DNA from: an uncultured Kangiella sp. | Lineage (GTDB): Bacteria; Pseudomonadota; Gammaproteobacteria; Enterobacterales; Kangiellaceae | Length of the DNA: 64,000 bases | Assembly (NCBI GenBank): GCA_947503435.1 | Contig: CANNDL010000005.1 | Span: 62,001-126,000, forward strand | Reading direction: 5' to 3' | Shown here: positions 1 through 7,799 of the stretch, piece after piece | How the letters are laid out: each line of letters starts with the position of its first letter | Numbering within the stretch: position 1 is the first letter of the stretch | Notes under the pieces: generated by a model | Database searches by the model: none | Seen by the model: the letters and a program-made list of their open reading frames with translations, nothing else | What the model was told of the DNA's origin: nothing | Made by a program: the position numbers and the translations under genes

Positions 1-124
1 GATAATAAACTTCTGCTTCTTTTTGAGCAGCCATGATTAAAATAGACACTGGGTAGCTGCTCATCAAAGCTTTTAAACGGTTAAGGTAATTCTTAGGTGT
101 TCTGTTTTCAATCGCTATTAACAT
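1..124 (-). CDS. Riboswitch-controlled protein, N-terminal fragment (cut by window edge)
   Basis: The first 41 codons are open and the gene runs off the left edge. It starts at an ATG preceded by GGAG about 8 bases upstream. The N-terminus reads MLIAIENRTPKNYLNRLKAL and continues with a hydrophobic strand (VSILIM). This alpha/beta start would suit a receiver- or ANTAR-like fold, but the fragment is too short to name. It lies behind a GEMM c-di-GMP riboswitch (213-305), so its expression is probably set by c-di-GMP. I do not recognise the family. Confidence 0.55.
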   Translation of the reverse strand, partial: MLIAIENRTPKNYLNRLKALMSSYPVSILIMAAQKEAEVYY

Positions 125-212
125 CTTAACTTCTCCTATCCTGCTACACGGATTTGATGAATTAGGACAAGTTTAGCGTTGAATCACAGATTGAGGGGTA
201 GTCCAATCTTAA

Positions 213-305
213 TATTAGATTCGGTAGCTGGCTACCTTAGTGATAACACCTTAGGTCCTTAGCTTTGCGTCATTGGCTTTAACCAACTTTGCCGTTTCGT
301 CTAAA
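213..305 (-). promoter_or_regulatory. Cyclic di-GMP-I riboswitch (GEMM)
   Basis: Read on the minus strand, the segment carries the conserved GEMM-I parts in order. These are ACGGCAAAG, a TTGG/CCAA hairpin, the invariant GACGCAAAGC, GGACCTAAGG, and a second stem closing with GGTAGCCAGCTACCG. Flanking TTAGA/TCTAA can form the basal stem. GEMM-I aptamers bind c-di-GMP. Downstream, the arm at about 164-171 (TTGTCCTA) can pair with 7 of 8 bases around TAGGAGAA, hiding the GGAG of the gene at 1-124. An inner ATCC/GGAT stem supports this fold. Control is therefore probably translational. The motif match is direct; the mechanism is inference. Confidence 0.9.
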
Positions 306-575
306 CTTGTAAAATAATTTTAGCAAAACGTTTCTTCATCACAACAAAAACGTTAAATAAGTCACATTTCATTTTTGCATAATTTTGACATCGCTTAAAA
401 AACTTGTGTAAACAATTGATTTTTAAGATTTTTAAGATTTAAGTGATATATGAGAAAACTACAAAATAGAGTTTTGATATTCAGTGGAAATTTCAATATT
501 TGTGTGAAAATCAGACAATTTTGCCACACTACTGGCAAAATTTGTCACCGCCACATCAATTCAAAAGCAAAAAAA
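306..575. other. A/T-rich intergenic stretch without a gene
   Basis: This stretch lies upstream of the GEMM riboswitch, so it should contain that transcript's promoter. I see no coding frame and no RNA family motif. It is strongly A/T rich, with several T runs that make promoter calls by eye unreliable. Confidence 0.5.
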
Positions 576-599
576 ACCCGCTTTAGGGAAAGCGGGTTA
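576..599 (-). terminator. Orphan intrinsic terminator
   Basis: A perfect 10-bp stem (AACCCGCTTT / AAAGCGGGTT) with a four-base loop is followed on the minus strand by a run of eight T. sodB already has its own terminator at 739-763 and no coding frame lies between them. This one may therefore end a small RNA of roughly 100-150 nt or act as a backup terminator. Confidence 0.8.
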
Positions 600-738
600 A
601 GTTCCATTCTCATTTTATAGACTGCCCCTCTGACTTGACAGTCGGAGAACAATGAACGGATTTATTGTGCAAATTACTGCCTTGAGCTTCAAGCTTCAAA
701 TGTAAAAGCTTTGTAAAACAAATTTTATTGAGGCAAAA

Positions 739-763
739 AAAAGCCTCTACTAAAGAGGCTTTT
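739..763 (-). terminator. sodB terminator
   Basis: A ten-bp stem (AAAAGCCTCT / AGAGGCTTTT) lies 14 bases after the sodB stop, with a T-rich tract on the minus strand. It also has T residues on the plus-strand side. Confidence 0.85.
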
Positions 764-776
764 AAAAAGTTTGCGA

Positions 777-1358
777 TTAACCTAAGTTTGCAGCAGCAAA
801 TTCCCAGTTAATTAGCTCCCAGAAGTGGTTTAAATACTCTGGACGCGCATTACGATAATCAACATAGTAAGCGTGCTCCCAAACATCAACCGTTAATAAA
901 GGAGTCATGCCTGCTTCTGTTAATGGCGTTGCTGCATTGCTAGTGTTGACGATTTCTAAATCACCAGCTGCATTTTTGCATAACCACGTCCAGCCTGAAC
1001 CAAAGTTGCCAATTGCACTTGCTGTAAATTGATCTTTAAAGTTGTTAAATGAACCAAATGCAGAATTGATAGCATCTGCTAAAGCACCAGTTGGCTCACC
1101 GCCACCATTTGGGCTTAAAGAATTCCAGTAGAAAGTGTGATTCCAAACTTGTGCAGCATTGTTGAACACACCACCTTCAGAAGTACGGATAACTTCTTCC
1201 AATGACATATCTTCCATATCTGTACCAGCTGTTAACTTATTTAAATTAACAACGTATGCGTTGTGGTGCTTGCCATAATGGAAATTAATTGTCTCTTCTG
1301 AGATATGAGGGGCTAATGCATCACGCTCGTATGGTAATGCTGGTAATTCAAATGCCAT
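777..1358 (-). CDS. sodB: Superoxide dismutase, iron type
   Basis: This 193-residue cytoplasmic enzyme converts superoxide to hydrogen peroxide and oxygen. The metal ligands of the Fe/Mn family are all visible: His27 (INFHYGKHH), His74 (VWNHTFYW), and Asp158 and His162 (DVWEHAYYVDY). Gln70 in NNAAQVWNH and the FGSGWTWL segment favour the iron form. The frame is open further upstream. The ATG at 1358 is chosen because it has an AGGAG 8-12 bases upstream and gives the family start MAFELPALPY. A Fur-box-like sequence lies in the upstream divergent region (1486-1504), as often seen for sodB genes. Confidence 0.97.
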   Translation of the reverse strand: MAFELPALPYERDALAPHISEETINFHYGKHHNAYVVNLNKLTAGTDMEDMSLEEVIRTSEGGVFNNAAQVWNHTFYWNSLSPNGGGEPTGALADAINSAFGSFNNFKDQFTASAIGNFGSGWTWLCKNAAGDLEIVNTSNAATPLTEAGMTPLLTVDVWEHAYYVDYRNARPEYLNHFWELINWEFAAANLG

Positions 1359-1485
1359 TGTTATGCTCCTGATGAATAACGCTAAACTAAAGCGCATAAT
1401 TTTAGCATGAAGCCTGCGACTACCCAATACAATTTATGATTCAAACTAAGGAATATAGCTAATTGTAAACTTGTGTTAGAGCCCT

Positions 1486-1504
1486 AAAAATGATAATTAT
1501 TAAC
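1486..1504. promoter_or_regulatory. Candidate Fur box
   Basis: The 19 bases centred on TGATAATTATTA match 15 of 19 positions of the classical Fur consensus. The site sits between divergent sodB and the membrane-protein gene at 1554, about 130 bases from the sodB start and 50 from the other. Either gene could be the target. In an A/T-rich genome such matches arise by chance, so confidence is limited. Confidence 0.4.
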
Positions 1505-1553
1505 TGGTAGGATCATTTTAGATACAGACACTCCTATATAGAGGTCAAGGATT

Positions 1554-2081
1554 ATGAGCTCAAAGACAATTTACTCACAAGGCAAGTTACTCGTCGATTG
1601 GTCAGCTGTAGCTTGGGCTGGCACCATTGCAGGGATATTATCGCTTCCTTTTTTATTATTGCTGTTACCAAGCTTATTAGACTTAAGTGTCAATAGTATT
1701 ATTCAGTATTGGGCATCCATGATTTTAGGACAGGATGTTATTACTGTTCCCGCAACTTTTTCAATATGGCTATTGTTAGTAGCGATTTTAAGTCATGTCC
1801 TACTGACATTAATCTTGGCTTCTATCATAGCTACAATATTCCACCGTTTTGGTACTCTGGTTGGAGTTATGGGCGGCGCCTTGATCGGCCTAGCTTACTA
1901 TTTCATTAATATCTATAGCATGACTTATTTTTTCAACTGGATGTTCTTGTTCGAAGGCCCAGTATTCTTATTATTTAATATGTTAGTTGGCGGAATGACT
2001 GGTTTCTTCTATGAATCATTAGAAATGGAGCAGTGGGACGACCCTAAAGACTATAATAGCAGTATTCAAACAAGTCATTAG
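1554..2081 (+). CDS. Integral membrane protein, unknown function
   Basis: This 175-residue protein has about four hydrophobic segments: residues about 17-41, 60-90, 97-118 and 122-147. The third is glycine rich (GTLVGVMGGALIGLAYYF). The C-terminal tail is short, acidic and cytoplasmic-looking. I see no catalytic motif and do not recognise the family. The M48 protease gene starts 14 bases downstream on the same strand, so the two are probably co-transcribed. The start is an ATG with AAGGATT just upstream. A Fur-like site lies 50 bases before it. Confidence 0.8.
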   Translation: MSSKTIYSQGKLLVDWSAVAWAGTIAGILSLPFLLLLLPSLLDLSVNSIIQYWASMILGQDVITVPATFSIWLLLVAILSHVLLTLILASIIATIFHRFGTLVGVMGGALIGLAYYFINIYSMTYFFNWMFLFEGPVFLLFNMLVGGMTGFFYESLEMEQWDDPKDYNSSIQTSH

Positions 2082-2095
2082 GAAATCATTATAGT

Positions 2096-2950
2096 ATGCG
2101 CATAGGGAATCGACGCTTCGGAAATAAGGTATTGCCCCTAAGGAATGCAGGATTTCGCGGCGCTGGTAAATTTCGATTAATTATCGCGCTAGCTATTGGT
2201 GGCTTTGCACTGCTTTCTTATTGCTCTTCTGCAACTTACAACCCAGTTACTGGTGAAAAACAATACCTATCCATAACTCCGAGCCAAGAAATTGCCATGG
2301 GTTTACAAGCAGTCAATCAGATGGCCGCTCAGCATGGCGGTCTTCACCCTGATCCACGCTTGCAAGACTTTGTAGACGACGTTTGTTGGAACATCATTAA
2401 TAATAGCCAAGCTCAAGAAACAGATTGGCAATTTGACTGCCACTTGCTAGCCGATCCGAATACGGTTAATGCGTTCGCTTTGCCTGGCGGACAGATGTTT
2501 ATTACCTATGCCTTATTTCGCCAACTGGAAACCGAAGGCCAACTAGCAGGCGTGCTGAGTCATGAAATAGGACATGTGGTAGCACGTCATTCCGCTCAAA
2601 GAATGGCTAAATCTCAGCTCACTCAAGGCATAATCCAAGCCATCCTAATGGGCTCTGAAAGTCAAAGCACAGGCCAAATTGCGGGTATGGTCGGAAACAT
2701 GGTCAATATGAGTTATGGTCGTGAAGATGAACTTCAGTCCGATAGCATAGGAGTCCAATTCATGAGCCAAGCGGGTTACGACCCAAATGCGCTAAAGGGT
2801 GTTATGACTATATTGGCTAATGCCACTGGCAGTCGCAAATCTCCAGAATTTTTTAGTACTCACCCAAATCCGGAAAACCGTATTGAGAAAATCAATGAGG
2901 CCATTAAAAAGCATTTCCCCGATGGAGTTCCTGCGAGTTACAAGCCTTAG
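2096..2950 (+). CDS. M48 family zinc metalloprotease, envelope-anchored
   Basis: This 284-residue protein has the zinc motif HEIGH at residues 156-160 and the downstream glutamate ligand and Asp in YGREDELQSD (E212, D216). It is the LoiP/YcaL/BepA type of periplasmic peptidase, usually involved in outer-membrane protein quality control. A hydrophobic segment (27-42) ends in LLSYCSS. The Cys fits a lipobox, but Tyr at -1 is unusual, so it may be a signal anchor rather than a lipoprotein. The 25-residue basic N-terminal extension is longer than normal and no better internal start exists. It lacks the TPR region of BepA. Confidence 0.9.
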   Translation: MRIGNRRFGNKVLPLRNAGFRGAGKFRLIIALAIGGFALLSYCSSATYNPVTGEKQYLSITPSQEIAMGLQAVNQMAAQHGGLHPDPRLQDFVDDVCWNIINNSQAQETDWQFDCHLLADPNTVNAFALPGGQMFITYALFRQLETEGQLAGVLSHEIGHVVARHSAQRMAKSQLTQGIIQAILMGSESQSTGQIAGMVGNMVNMSYGREDELQSDSIGVQFMSQAGYDPNALKGVMTILANATGSRKSPEFFSTHPNPENRIEKINEAIKKHFPDGVPASYKP

Positions 2951-3056
2951 CGGCAACTCCCTAAAATAAGACAGCAATTCTCTCACTAATCCGACTGGTT
3001 TAACGCAGCCAAATCCCCTATGATTGGTGTCATTAAAATTAACAATCAATAATAAT

Positions 3057-3662
3057 ATGAAGTTTCTAGTTCTAACTTGTGCCTTTATTTGTGGCTTTTG
3101 CATAATGACTGTTGAGCTTTTAGGTGGCAAAATCTTGTCTCCCTATTTCGGCGGTAGTGTTTTCGTTTGGGGCAGCATCATCACTGTCTTTATGTTAGCG
3201 CTTTCTATCGGCTACCTATTGGGTGGCAGATGGTCATTAAATCAACCTTCCACTAGAAAATACGGTAGCTTGTTTCTAGCATCAGCATTAACTATTTTAC
3301 CGCTGATTATCGGCCACGATGCTATTTCCGACTGGGTTTTCGAGCTAATTGAAGATCCTCGTTATGGTTCATTAGTTGCATCAATAATCTTATTTTTCGT
3401 TCCCACGACAATCTTAGGCATGATAGCGCCCTACTCGGTTCGTTTATTAGTATCCTCGGCTCAGTCGAGCGGACAAACAGCAGGTTTTTTATATTTCGTA
3501 TCCACGCTGGGTAGCGCACTAGGCACCTTGGCCACATCCTTTTATTTTGTAAAGTACTTTGAACTTAATAGTATTTTGTACGGTGTAATTGTTGCTCTAA
3601 CTTTAGCTGGCATAGCAGCCATCTTGTTGGGCAAAAACGATTTAATCTCTGATCAAGAGTAA
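3057..3662 (+). CDS. Membrane domain of fused MFS/spermidine-synthase-type protein
   Basis: This 201-residue protein with about six membrane helices begins MKFLVLTCAFICGFCIMTVELLGGKILSPYFGGSVFVWGS. That E-x-x-G-G-x-x-x-x-P-Y-x-G signature belongs to the N-terminal membrane half of fused spermidine-synthase-like proteins. Here the catalytic half is a separate gene beginning 11 bases later (3674). The frame could start at a TTG at 3024, but that codon overlaps a good -10 (TATGAT, 3019-3024), so the ATG at 3057 is preferred. The role is probably as membrane partner of the next gene product. The substrate is unknown. Confidence 0.8.
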   Translation: MKFLVLTCAFICGFCIMTVELLGGKILSPYFGGSVFVWGSIITVFMLALSIGYLLGGRWSLNQPSTRKYGSLFLASALTILPLIIGHDAISDWVFELIEDPRYGSLVASIILFFVPTTILGMIAPYSVRLLVSSAQSSGQTAGFLYFVSTLGSALGTLATSFYFVKYFELNSILYGVIVALTLAGIAAILLGKNDLISDQE

Positions 3663-3673
3663 GGAGCAAACTA

Positions 3674-4570
3674 ATGACTAAACTCTTATCACTTATAATT
3701 AGCATTGGCATAGCAACCTTTGCTTTTTCTATTGATGCAAAGACTATAGAAAAGAAACGCTCACTTTATCAAAATGTTTACGTTGTTGAAGAGCAAGGTA
3801 TGCGCTGCTTACGATTTCGTAAGAAAAACAAAAATGATTTAAGCCAGTCTTGTATTTTTCTAGAAAATCCAGAGCGTTTAGTTTTCACCTATTACAAGCA
3901 AGCCATGGGCGTCACTTATTTTGTCGACAATCCCAAAAACATACTAATTATAGGGCTAGGTGGCGGCATATTGGCCAATACATACGCAGAAATTTATCCA
4001 GAAGCGCATATCACATCGGTTGAAATTGATGAGGTAGTCGCAGATATGGCTAAAAAGTATTTTGGTTATGATGACAATTCAGCTAATAAAGAAACCCATG
4101 TACGTGACGGCCGTGTTTTTGTTAAACGCGCTATTAAGAAAGGGTTACAGTATGATCTGATATTACTCGATGCTTTCAATAGTGATTATATTCCAGAGCA
4201 TATGATGTCGAAGGAATATCTAGAAGAAGTTAAGCAATTAGTCACTGATGATGGGATCATAATGGCTAATACTTTTAGTAGTAGTAAATTATTCGATCAT
4301 GAATCAGCAACCTATCACCATGTTTTTGGTGATATGTACCAAATCATGTTCCATAAAGGAAAAACGAACCGTGTCATTATCGTCAACAAAGGCGACTTGC
4401 CGAGCAAGCAAGAATTGTTAGCTAAAGCCAATAAGATGAGAAATGAATTAAATTACTATGGTGTTGATTCGCTAGCGTTGTATGAAGCTATTAGTGACGA
4501 AGTGAATTGGGACACTAAAGCGAAAATTCTAACGGACCAATTTTCTCCCGCCAACCTCTTAAAAGACTAA
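3674..4570 (+). CDS. Exported spermidine-synthase-like protein
   Basis: This 298-residue protein has a clear signal peptide (residues 1-22, cleavage likely after SIDA) followed by an aminopropyltransferase-type Rossmann domain. It shows ILIIGLGGGILANTYAEIYPEA (SAM/dcSAM loop, about 96-117), SVEIDEVV (acidic ribose ligand) and DGRVFV, and YDLILLDAFNSDYIPEH near 160-176. A strong ribosome site (AAGGAGCAAACT) precedes the ATG. Signal peptide plus SpeE fold is paradoxical for an enzyme using a cytoplasmic cofactor. It may be a periplasmic protein with another ligand, or anchored by its partner at 3057-3662. True spermidine synthase activity is not established. Confidence 0.82.
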   Translation: MTKLLSLIISIGIATFAFSIDAKTIEKKRSLYQNVYVVEEQGMRCLRFRKKNKNDLSQSCIFLENPERLVFTYYKQAMGVTYFVDNPKNILIIGLGGGILANTYAEIYPEAHITSVEIDEVVADMAKKYFGYDDNSANKETHVRDGRVFVKRAIKKGLQYDLILLDAFNSDYIPEHMMSKEYLEEVKQLVTDDGIIMANTFSSSKLFDHESATYHHVFGDMYQIMFHKGKTNRVIIVNKGDLPSKQELLAKANKMRNELNYYGVDSLALYEAISDEVNWDTKAKILTDQFSPANLLKD

Positions 4571-4576
4571 CGATAA

Positions 4577-4598
4577 AAGAGGTTCTATTGAGCCTCTT
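4577..4598. terminator. Bidirectional terminator between convergent genes
   Basis: A nine-bp stem (AAGAGG plus T-G, T-A and C-G pairs) with a TATT loop lies between the convergent stops at 4570 and 4611. T-rich sequence follows on the minus strand (TTTTAT) and a weaker pyrimidine run on the plus strand. Confidence 0.65.
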
Positions 4599-4610
4599 CT
4601 CTTATATTAC

Positions 4611-5672
4611 TTACTCTTCTAGCTCAATCCCTTTATTTTTAGCTTTTAGTTTCCACTTTAATTTAGCCAATCGTTGCATATCTTCCACTCGATCAACTTC
4701 ATCCATAATCTCAACTCCTAGTAATGTCTCGACAATATCCTCAAGAGTTACTAAGCCTTGAGTAGCGCCATATTCATCGACCACTAGTGCCATATGTTGT
4801 TTATGCTCGATCATGGACTGCAAAAGTTGAGCAAGATTTTTATTGGCAAATATTACTTCCATGTCTCTTTTTATCTCTGAGACTAAAGTGTCTGCTTGTC
4901 CTTCACTTTGCAGACGATAAATATCATCTTTTAAGGCAAAGCCATTAATTTGGTCAATATCTTCGTCATAAAGCGGGAATCGAGAAAATGGCGCTTTTAA
5001 AGCTTCTTGATATGCTTGCTTAATGGTCGCTTTTTCAGATATCCCCGTCATCACCGTTCTTGGTGTCATTACGTTTTCAGCCGTTAAAGATTCAAAACGA
5101 AATAAATTTTTGATCACTCGTAATTCATAATCCTCTAAATCACCAACTTCTTCGCCAACATCTGCCATGGCAATAAATTCGTCGCGATTAAATAAAGGAA
5201 CTTCTTTGTCTCGTGCAATCAAGCGAGTGATTTTTTCCGATATCCATATTAATGGATAAAGCAGTCTAATAATCCCATTAATAAAAATGGCCACTGAAGG
5301 TGCTAGTTTTTTCCAATACACGGCGCCGATAGTTTTAGGGATAATTTCAGACAATAATAAAATGGCCAAAGTCATAGCCGCTGAAAAAGCACCGATCCAA
5401 GCACTACCAAAAACTTGCGTCGCCTTCGCCCCCGCTACAATGGCACCAACCGTATGGGCAATGGTATTTAAAGTCAGAATGGCCGCTAAAGATTGATCAA
5501 TGTTCTCCACTCGAACTTTAGCTAGTAAAGTCGCCTGCTTAGGGTTATCTTGCTTACGATGCTCAATATAGCCAGGGCTAATACTTAATAGCACAGCTTC
5601 TGCGATCGAACAGATAAAAGATACGCCTATAGAAAGGACGATAAAAATAATTAAAAGGTAAACGTCAGACAT
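4611..5672 (-). CDS. CNNM/CorC-type transporter (DUF21 plus CBS pair)
   Basis: This 353-residue inner-membrane protein has an N-terminal DUF21 domain (about 1-170) with four hydrophobic segments, including FICSIAEAVLLS and the SEIIPKTIGA motif. Two CBS domains follow (about 195-320), with TAENVMTPRTVM and LVVDEYGATQGLVTLEDIVETLLG. The family is linked to magnesium or cobalt efflux or homeostasis in bacteria (CorB/YhdP-like, CNNM in animals). It lacks the C-terminal CorC_HlyC domain found in longer members. It is divergent from the lipoprotein gene at 5744 with only 71 bases between them. Confidence 0.88.
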   Translation of the reverse strand: MSDVYLLIIFIVLSIGVSFICSIAEAVLLSISPGYIEHRKQDNPKQATLLAKVRVENIDQSLAAILTLNTIAHTVGAIVAGAKATQVFGSAWIGAFSAAMTLAILLLSEIIPKTIGAVYWKKLAPSVAIFINGIIRLLYPLIWISEKITRLIARDKEVPLFNRDEFIAMADVGEEVGDLEDYELRVIKNLFRFESLTAENVMTPRTVMTGISEKATIKQAYQEALKAPFSRFPLYDEDIDQINGFALKDDIYRLQSEGQADTLVSEIKRDMEVIFANKNLAQLLQSMIEHKQHMALVVDEYGATQGLVTLEDIVETLLGVEIMDEVDRVEDMQRLAKLKWKLKAKNKGIELEE

Positions 5673-5743
5673 TAATTTTTGTCTTGATTTAAGAAATTGA
5701 TTCGATTATATCTAATCTAGATTCACTTTAAAAATATAGAAGA

Positions 5744-6229
5744 ATGAAATTATTTATAATAATAGGTTCAGTACTAGCATTATTATCTTGCTTATCACTG
5801 CCTATACAACCCATTAAAGATGAGCATCTCAATAATTTTTCAAAATATTGCTATACAAATATGGAAAATGACATTAAGCAGTTCTCAGGGAAAGTAGTCA
5901 TGAACTGCGGCTTTTATGATTGGTATGATAAAGGCACTACAAATTTAGATTTAGAAAATGGGATAAAGTGCGCCAAAGAAGCTTATAAAAAAAATATGCC
6001 GTTCAAATTTGGTGATTTCAATATTTTAGGTGATAGTTATATATGTGAGGCTTATGCCTCAAATTTTGATGGAAGCATACTTAAAATATTTGTAGACCAT
6101 GATTCTAGTGGAGCCTTAAGATTTAATAGTGACTCAATGATATTATATAAAAAGAAATGTAAGGACCCAGAGTTCTTGGAGTTAGGGGTTTATGTAAAGA
6201 AAGAAAATTGCACAAACTTAAAAAATTAA
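5744..6229 (+). CDS. Small putative lipoprotein, unknown function
   Basis: This 161-residue protein starts MKLFIIIGSVLALLSC, a good signal peptide with a lipobox (LLS-C16). The mature part is Cys-rich for its size (seven Cys including YCYTNM, MNCGFYDWYD, IKCAKEA and KKCKDPE), which hints at disulfides in the envelope. AGAAG precedes the ATG. It is noticeably more A/T rich than its neighbours, and an 8-bp tandem repeat lies just after the stop. Both would suit recent acquisition or relaxed selection. I do not recognise a family. Confidence 0.7.
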   Translation: MKLFIIIGSVLALLSCLSLPIQPIKDEHLNNFSKYCYTNMENDIKQFSGKVVMNCGFYDWYDKGTTNLDLENGIKCAKEAYKKNMPFKFGDFNILGDSYICEAYASNFDGSILKIFVDHDSSGALRFNSDSMILYKKKCKDPEFLELGVYVKKENCTNLKN

Positions 6230-6232
6230 AGA

Positions 6233-6270
6233 TTCAAAAATTCAAAAATTCAAAAATTCAAAAATTCAAG
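6233..6270. repeat. 8-bp microsatellite (TTCAAAAA) about 4.7 copies
   Basis: Four perfect copies and one partial copy of TTCAAAAA are in tandem, starting 4 bases after the stop of the lipoprotein gene. It is noncoding on both strands as far as I can see. Slippage here would not change a protein but could alter the 3' end of the mRNA. Confidence 0.95.
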
Positions 6271-6366
6271 ACTCAATATACACTCAATCTAAGCCAAACA
6301 TTTACAGCAGTAAATAACGACCATTAAATTGAGTTTGCAACAAAATTAAAGAATTATAAGAGCATT

Positions 6367-6642
6367 CTAGAACTTTGGTTTATTCTTCTCTTCCCATTTT
6401 TTTTGCTGCTGCTTCACTAACTTATAGGCTTGAAATAACTGCTTATGGAATGGAACCATCATCGCTACCCCAGCAATAATCATTACCCATGGATAATAAG
6501 GCCAGCTAATTAGGTTTGTCAGCATTGCTTGACCAGTTTCATGAATACTATACATTTCGTAGGCGGCAAACATAATGACAATCATGCCAGCAATATTCAT
6601 CAACATTTTCAATGGCGAAATTTTTGGTTGCTCATAACTCAT
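6367..6642 (-). CDS. Small two-helix membrane protein downstream of cysteine synthase
   Basis: This 91-residue protein has two hydrophobic segments (about 16-32 and 45-62) and a basic, coiled tail (KLVKQQQKKWEEKNKPKF). The start ATG overlaps the stop of the cysteine synthase gene as TAATG, so translation is probably coupled. I see no conserved motif. A role linked to the upstream enzyme is only suggested by the coupling. Confidence 0.75.
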   Translation of the reverse strand: MSYEQPKISPLKMLMNIAGMIVIMFAAYEMYSIHETGQAMLTNLISWPYYPWVMIIAGVAMMVPFHKQLFQAYKLVKQQQKKWEEKNKPKF

Positions 6643-7607
6643 TAGATAAAACCTTTCTCTTTCATCCACTCATCGTTATACATTTTAGACAAATAACGAT
6701 TACCTGTATCCGGTACGAGTGTCACTACTCGCTTAGGCTCAGTTTGTTCTTGGCAGTATTTTAAAGCCGCAGCTAACAAGGTTCCCGTTGACGAGCCCCC
6801 CATAATCGCTTCTTTTTGCATTAAGCTTCTAGCGGCAACTAAAGACTCTTTATCTGAAACATAGTAGGCCTTATCGAATAATTTCATCTCACAAATATCA
6901 GGAATAAAATCTTCGCCAATGCCTTCTACCACCCAAGAGCCAGCTTCAACCATCTCGCCAGTATTATGGTAATGGGCTAAAATAGAACCTTCTGGATCGG
7001 CTAAGACCATTTCCATATCAGGGTTTTGTTCTTTTAAATATCGACCTAATCCAGTCACAGTACCGCCAGAACCCACGCCAACGACCATAGCGTCAATGTT
7101 CCCATCCATTTGTTGCCAAATTTCTGGGCCGGTTGTTTTGTAATGAGCCGCGAAATTGGCTGGATTCGCAAACTGATTGATATAATACCAATCATTTTCT
7201 TGCGCTAAACGCTCAGCCATATCTTGATAGTACTCAGGATGCCCTTTCATTACATCAGAACGAGTCCAAATCACTTCAGCGCCTAAGGCTTTCAAATTAT
7301 AAGCTTTTTCTTGGCTCATCTTATCTGGTAGTACAATTTTTAGCTTATATCCTTTTTGCGCCGCGACTAAAGCTAAACCTAGCCCGGTATTACCAGCCGT
7401 CGCTTCAATTAATGTATCACCAGGTTTTATATTGCCAGCTTCTTCTGCCGCATTAATCATACTAATCGCAATGCGATCTTTAATAGAGCCGCCTGGATTT
7501 TGAGATTCTAGCTTGCCAAACAGCTGGCAAACACCGGTATCCAGCTTAGTGAATTCCATCATTGGTGTGTTGCCAATCATGTCTAGAACATTGTTAAAAG
7601 TATTCAT
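6642..7607 (-). CDS. cysM: Cysteine synthase, PLP-dependent (CysM/CBS-like)
   Basis: This 321-residue fold-type II PLP enzyme makes cysteine from O-acetylserine (or an activated serine) and a sulfur donor. It shows the GNTPM substrate loop (12-16), the PLP lysine in GGSIKDRIA (K43), TAGNTGLG binding the cofactor and substrate, the GSGGTVTG phosphate-binding loop, and GGSSTGT near the C-terminus. The length and the 20-residue C-terminal part (YLSKMYNDEWMKEKG) resemble CysM and bacterial CBS-like enzymes more than CysK. The symbol is the best guess within that group. The start ATG has AAGG upstream. Confidence 0.85.
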   Translation of the reverse strand: MNTFNNVLDMIGNTPMMEFTKLDTGVCQLFGKLESQNPGGSIKDRIAISMINAAEEAGNIKPGDTLIEATAGNTGLGLALVAAQKGYKLKIVLPDKMSQEKAYNLKALGAEVIWTRSDVMKGHPEYYQDMAERLAQENDWYYINQFANPANFAAHYKTTGPEIWQQMDGNIDAMVVGVGSGGTVTGLGRYLKEQNPDMEMVLADPEGSILAHYHNTGEMVEAGSWVVEGIGEDFIPDICEMKLFDKAYYVSDKESLVAARSLMQKEAIMGGSSTGTLLAAALKYCQEQTEPKRVVTLVPDTGNRYLSKMYNDEWMKEKGFI

Positions 7608-7799
7608 AAGGAAATGCTAATGTAAGCCTGTTTAATAGGACGATTTCGATGGCCGCTACTTTAGCATAAAGCCAATAAAATTGGTGCAAAAAGATCTGCT
7701 CCAACCAGTTGTTGGCTAAGTGACATATCCTAAGGGTTACCGCATACTAGGCGCACTTTTTTTAGGCCAAACCCCACAGCTAATAAGCTAAGAATAACA

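Noticed and set aside
777-1427. SodB starting at 1427 with a 23-residue N-terminal extension (MGSRRLHAKIMRFSLALFIRS)
   Set aside because: The extension resembles a signal peptide, but AGGAG precedes the ATG at 1358 and the family start MAFELPALPY begins there. The upstream part is better read as untranslated leader.
3024-3056. TTG start for the membrane protein at 3057
   Set aside because: The TTG overlaps a TATGAT -10 element and the added residues are polar. ATG at 3057 directly starts the first membrane helix.
3674-4570. Genuine cytoplasmic spermidine synthase (speE)
   Set aside because: The signal peptide and the linked membrane-domain gene point to the exported spermidine-synthase-like group, so no symbol was given.
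6233-6270. CRISPR-like repeat array
   Set aside because: The units are 8 bp, directly adjacent and without spacers. It is a microsatellite.
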